Origin: Actinomycetota bacterium
GTDB taxonomy: Bacteria; Actinomycetota; Actinomycetes; S36-B12
Length of the DNA: 15,997 bases
Assembly: GCA_009700485.1 (NCBI GenBank)
Contig: WLLZ01000035.1
Span: forward strand, 1-15,997
Direction of reading: 5' to 3'
A program made the translations under genes and the position numbers. Below the pieces are notes generated by a model. That model was given only the letters and a program-made list of their open reading frames with translations. It was not told where the DNA came from and did no database searches. Shown one piece after another: positions 14,512 through 15,997 of the stretch; positions within the stretch are counted from its first letter, which is position 1, and every line of letters begins with the position of its first letter.

Positions 14512-15003
14512 ATGAAAATTCTTGGTTCTAATTCGCGCCGTTTCGCCATTTGCGTTACCTCAATCGCGGCTCTCGTACTGGTTTTCGCGCCGGGAGCCGG
14601 CGCCGCTAAAGCCGATCTGATTTGGTACCTAGGTTCACCAACTCGCACCGTAATTGACCTGGGGGTCACCGGATCAAGTGTCGGCGATATCTCAGTCTCA
14701 ACTGGTGATTTGTCGCGTAAGCCCGCAGGGTCCGCGATTGGTTTTTACACGACCAGCCAGATAACAGTGCGCGCTGGGTTACCCGGGGGCCAAGAAAATC
14801 GCGATGTAAGTTTGACCATAACCGCGCCGGGCGGTGTGATTTACGCTAAATCCTTAATCGTCGCGACACCTGGCGTGCCACCGAGTGAAGCCCAAACTTT
14901 CGCCATTACCGGTGGTACCGGAAAGTACGCGGGGGTATCCGGTGAATCAATCCACTCAGGTTTTACCAGCGCGGGCTCGAAGATCGCCTTCTACTTCAAC
15001 TAG
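14512..15003 (+). CDS. Secreted protein, allene oxide cyclase barrel-like
   Basis: This 163-residue protein begins with a Sec signal peptide: basic n-region (NSRR), hydrophobic core (residues about 11-26) and small residues at the cleavage zone (AGA near 29-31). The mature part is beta-rich with few charges, and near the C-terminus carries TGGTGKYAGVSGE (132-144). This Gly-Gly-Thr-Gly-x-Tyr-Ala-Gly motif is the hallmark of dirigent/allene-oxide-cyclase-like barrels, which are common in secreted actinobacterial proteins of unknown role. No catalytic assignment is justified. It has a likely leaderless promoter. Its last 8 nt overlap the end of the convergent glucokinase gene, so its C-terminal codons are also antisense glucokinase sequence. 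Confidence 0.75.
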   Translation: MKILGSNSRRFAICVTSIAALVLVFAPGAGAAKADLIWYLGSPTRTVIDLGVTGSSVGDISVSTGDLSRKPAGSAIGFYTTSQITVRAGLPGGQENRDVSLTITAPGGVIYAKSLIVATPGVPPSEAQTFAITGGTGKYAGVSGESIHSGFTSAGSKIAFYFN

Positions 15004-15967
15004 CACGAAGCGACTGCGAGTTAGTGCGCGCCAAGTCGGCCGCGCCGATGAGTCCGGCACGATTACCGAGCATGGCCAAGCGAATTTCCGGTGTCGGGCG
15101 TTGCCTCTTGCCGCTGAGTTTGTCCGACAAAGTCTGACGGGCGCTGGTGAGCAGGAAGTCACCGGCTTCGGAAACCCCACCGCCAATCACAAACGCCGTT
15201 GGGTCCAAAATCGCGGCTAAATCGGCCAAGCCCCGGCCGAGCCAAGTACCAACCCCCCTGAACGCATCGATGGCGACTAGATCCCCAAGCTCGGCAGCTT
15301 TGGTCAAGTGCACACCCTGTACCCCCTCCGGAGTGCCATCCCCGAGTGATAGCAACAGGCCAGCTTCACCACGCCTACTTGCTGCAAGAGCTCTTGCATC
15401 GCGCACGAGCGCGTTACCGCTCGCATATTGCTCCCAGCACCCATTACGACCGCAGGCACAAGGTAATCCGTCCGGGATCGCATTCATATGGCCAATCTCA
15501 CCGGCCGCACCATGTGCACCGCGCAACAACACCCCGTCGATGATGATGCCGCCGCCGATGCCCGTGCCTACTGTCACCATAGTTAAGTCTTCAACACCTG
15601 CCCCAGCGCCAAACTTGAACTCGCCCCAAGCGGCCGCATTGCCGTCATTTTCGACCACAACCGGGACACCGACCACTTCCTCCAGTAAGGCCCGCGCCGG
15701 AACATTCGACCAACCAAGATTAGGGGCGAAGAAAACCGTCGACCTTGACGAATCCACCGGGCCTGCGACTCCCAATCCAACGCCGACCACCGCGCCGGGG
15801 TACGGCGCACTTAGTTCGGCGACTACCTCGGCGACCACAGCAAGAGCCTTATTCGCATCATTGCGCGGTGACTCACGTCGCGCCGTGGTGACAATTGCAC
15901 CAGACTCGTCTACCAAGCCCGCCAAGATTTTAGTTCCGCCAACATCAACGCCAACACTGAAAGTCAT
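14996..15967 (-). CDS. glk: ROK-family glucokinase
   Basis: This 323-residue ROK-family sugar kinase, most likely ATP glucokinase, makes glucose-6-phosphate for the upper glycolysis served by pfkA. Visible motifs are the N-terminal phosphate loop DVGGTK (8-13), VVENDGNAAAWGE with catalytic Asp108, TVGTGIGGGIIIDG (132-145), GEIGHM with His160, and the ROK zinc site CACGRNGCWE (170-179). ATG at 15967 lies 6 nt after TAGGCT on the minus strand, the leaderless arrangement. The C-terminal tail TNSQSLRAS resembles the repeat unit in the PlsC tail. Other ROK specificities (such as N-acetylglucosamine) are possible, but gene context in actinobacteria favours glucokinase. Confidence 0.92.
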   Translation of the reverse strand: MTFSVGVDVGGTKILAGLVDESGAIVTTARRESPRNDANKALAVVAEVVAELSAPYPGAVVGVGLGVAGPVDSSRSTVFFAPNLGWSNVPARALLEEVVGVPVVVENDGNAAAWGEFKFGAGAGVEDLTMVTVGTGIGGGIIIDGVLLRGAHGAAGEIGHMNAIPDGLPCACGRNGCWEQYASGNALVRDARALAASRRGEAGLLLSLGDGTPEGVQGVHLTKAAELGDLVAIDAFRGVGTWLGRGLADLAAILDPTAFVIGGGVSEAGDFLLTSARQTLSDKLSGKRQRPTPEIRLAMLGNRAGLIGAADLARTNSQSLRAS

Positions 15968-15973
15968 ATCTTC

Positions 15974-15979
15974 AGCCTA
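15974..15979 (-). promoter_or_regulatory. Leaderless-type -10 box for glk
   Basis: On the minus strand TAGGCT is followed by 6 nt (GAAGAT) and ATG (15967). The corresponding -35 would lie at or beyond the window edge. A frame entering from the right ends with TAG inside this box and might be the tail of another gene, but six codons are too few to judge. Confidence 0.5.
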
Positions 15980-15997
15980 GAGGCCTTTGCGTTTCAC

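Noticed and set aside
15147..15980. A 277-codon open frame on + antisense to glk, and a 154-codon frame on - (5477-5941) inside the PASTA kinase gene.
   Set aside because: Both lie fully within strongly recognisable genes, are rich in Pro/Ser/Ala/Thr as expected of antisense frames in GC-rich DNA, and show no domain motif.
1..15997. CRISPR arrays, tRNA/rRNA genes, insertion sequences, prophage or defence genes.
   Set aside because: No direct-repeat arrays, cloverleaf-like sequences, transposase or integrase motifs, or toxin-antitoxin-like pairs were seen; all long coding frames are housekeeping or metabolic.

Overview
The window is a gene-dense, moderate-GC bacterial chromosome segment, most likely from a streamlined Actinomycetota. 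The clues are a heterodimeric CrtYc/CrtYd lycopene cyclase, a four-PASTA Ser/Thr kinase of PknB/PknL type, a class II DAHP synthase, a ROK glucokinase with its zinc motif, a conserved actinobacterial two-TM protein, and many start codons placed 6-7 nt after a TANNNT box with no Shine-Dalgarno (leaderless mRNA). Genus cannot be assigned from sequence alone. No tRNA, rRNA, CRISPR array, IS element or prophage gene was seen.

Region 1 (1-3363) is carotenoid synthesis: the last 31 codons of a probable GGPP synthase (crtE), then crtI (phytoene desaturase) and crtB (phytoene synthase) on +, converging on crtYd and crtYc (lycopene cyclase halves) on -. Together they would convert C20 GGPP to phytoene, lycopene and a cyclised C40 carotenoid.

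Region 2 (3339-4616) is a vitamin-uptake operon: a promoter overlapping the crtYc start, a clear TPP riboswitch, a PnuC-family transporter (best called PnuT) and an overlapping NadR-like P-loop kinase. The protein families alone would suggest nicotinamide riboside salvage, but the riboswitch points to thiamine.

Region 3 (4674-8000) has a leaderless PASTA-domain kinase and a group II PLP decarboxylase. Region 4 (7987-10904, -) is pfkA, class II DAHP synthase and an O6-alkylguanine-DNA alkyltransferase, 20-21 nt apart. The PfkA carries the Asp104/Lys124 pair typical of pyrophosphate-dependent phosphofructokinases. Region 5 (11002-14489) holds glpK (+), plsC (-), and an alpha/beta hydrolase coupled to a small membrane protein (+), which suggests a glycerol and acyl-lipid theme. 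Region 6 (14500-15997) has a secreted allene-oxide-cyclase-barrel-like protein and a ROK glucokinase on -.

The order PASTA kinase, DAHP synthase, pfkA, plsC/esterase, glucokinase resembles, from memory, the pknL/aroG area of mycobacteria and the pkaF-pfkA2-glkA area of Streptomyces, so much of this is probably old vertical backbone. The less standard parts are the thiamine operon, the inverted lycopene cyclase pair, the PPi-type phosphofructokinase and the architecture: every one of the four convergent gene pairs overlaps at its stop codons, two of them sharing one CTAG as both stops. Intergenic stretches over 300 bases do not occur; the longest is about 120 nt (crtYc to pnuT, filled by the promoter and riboswitch).
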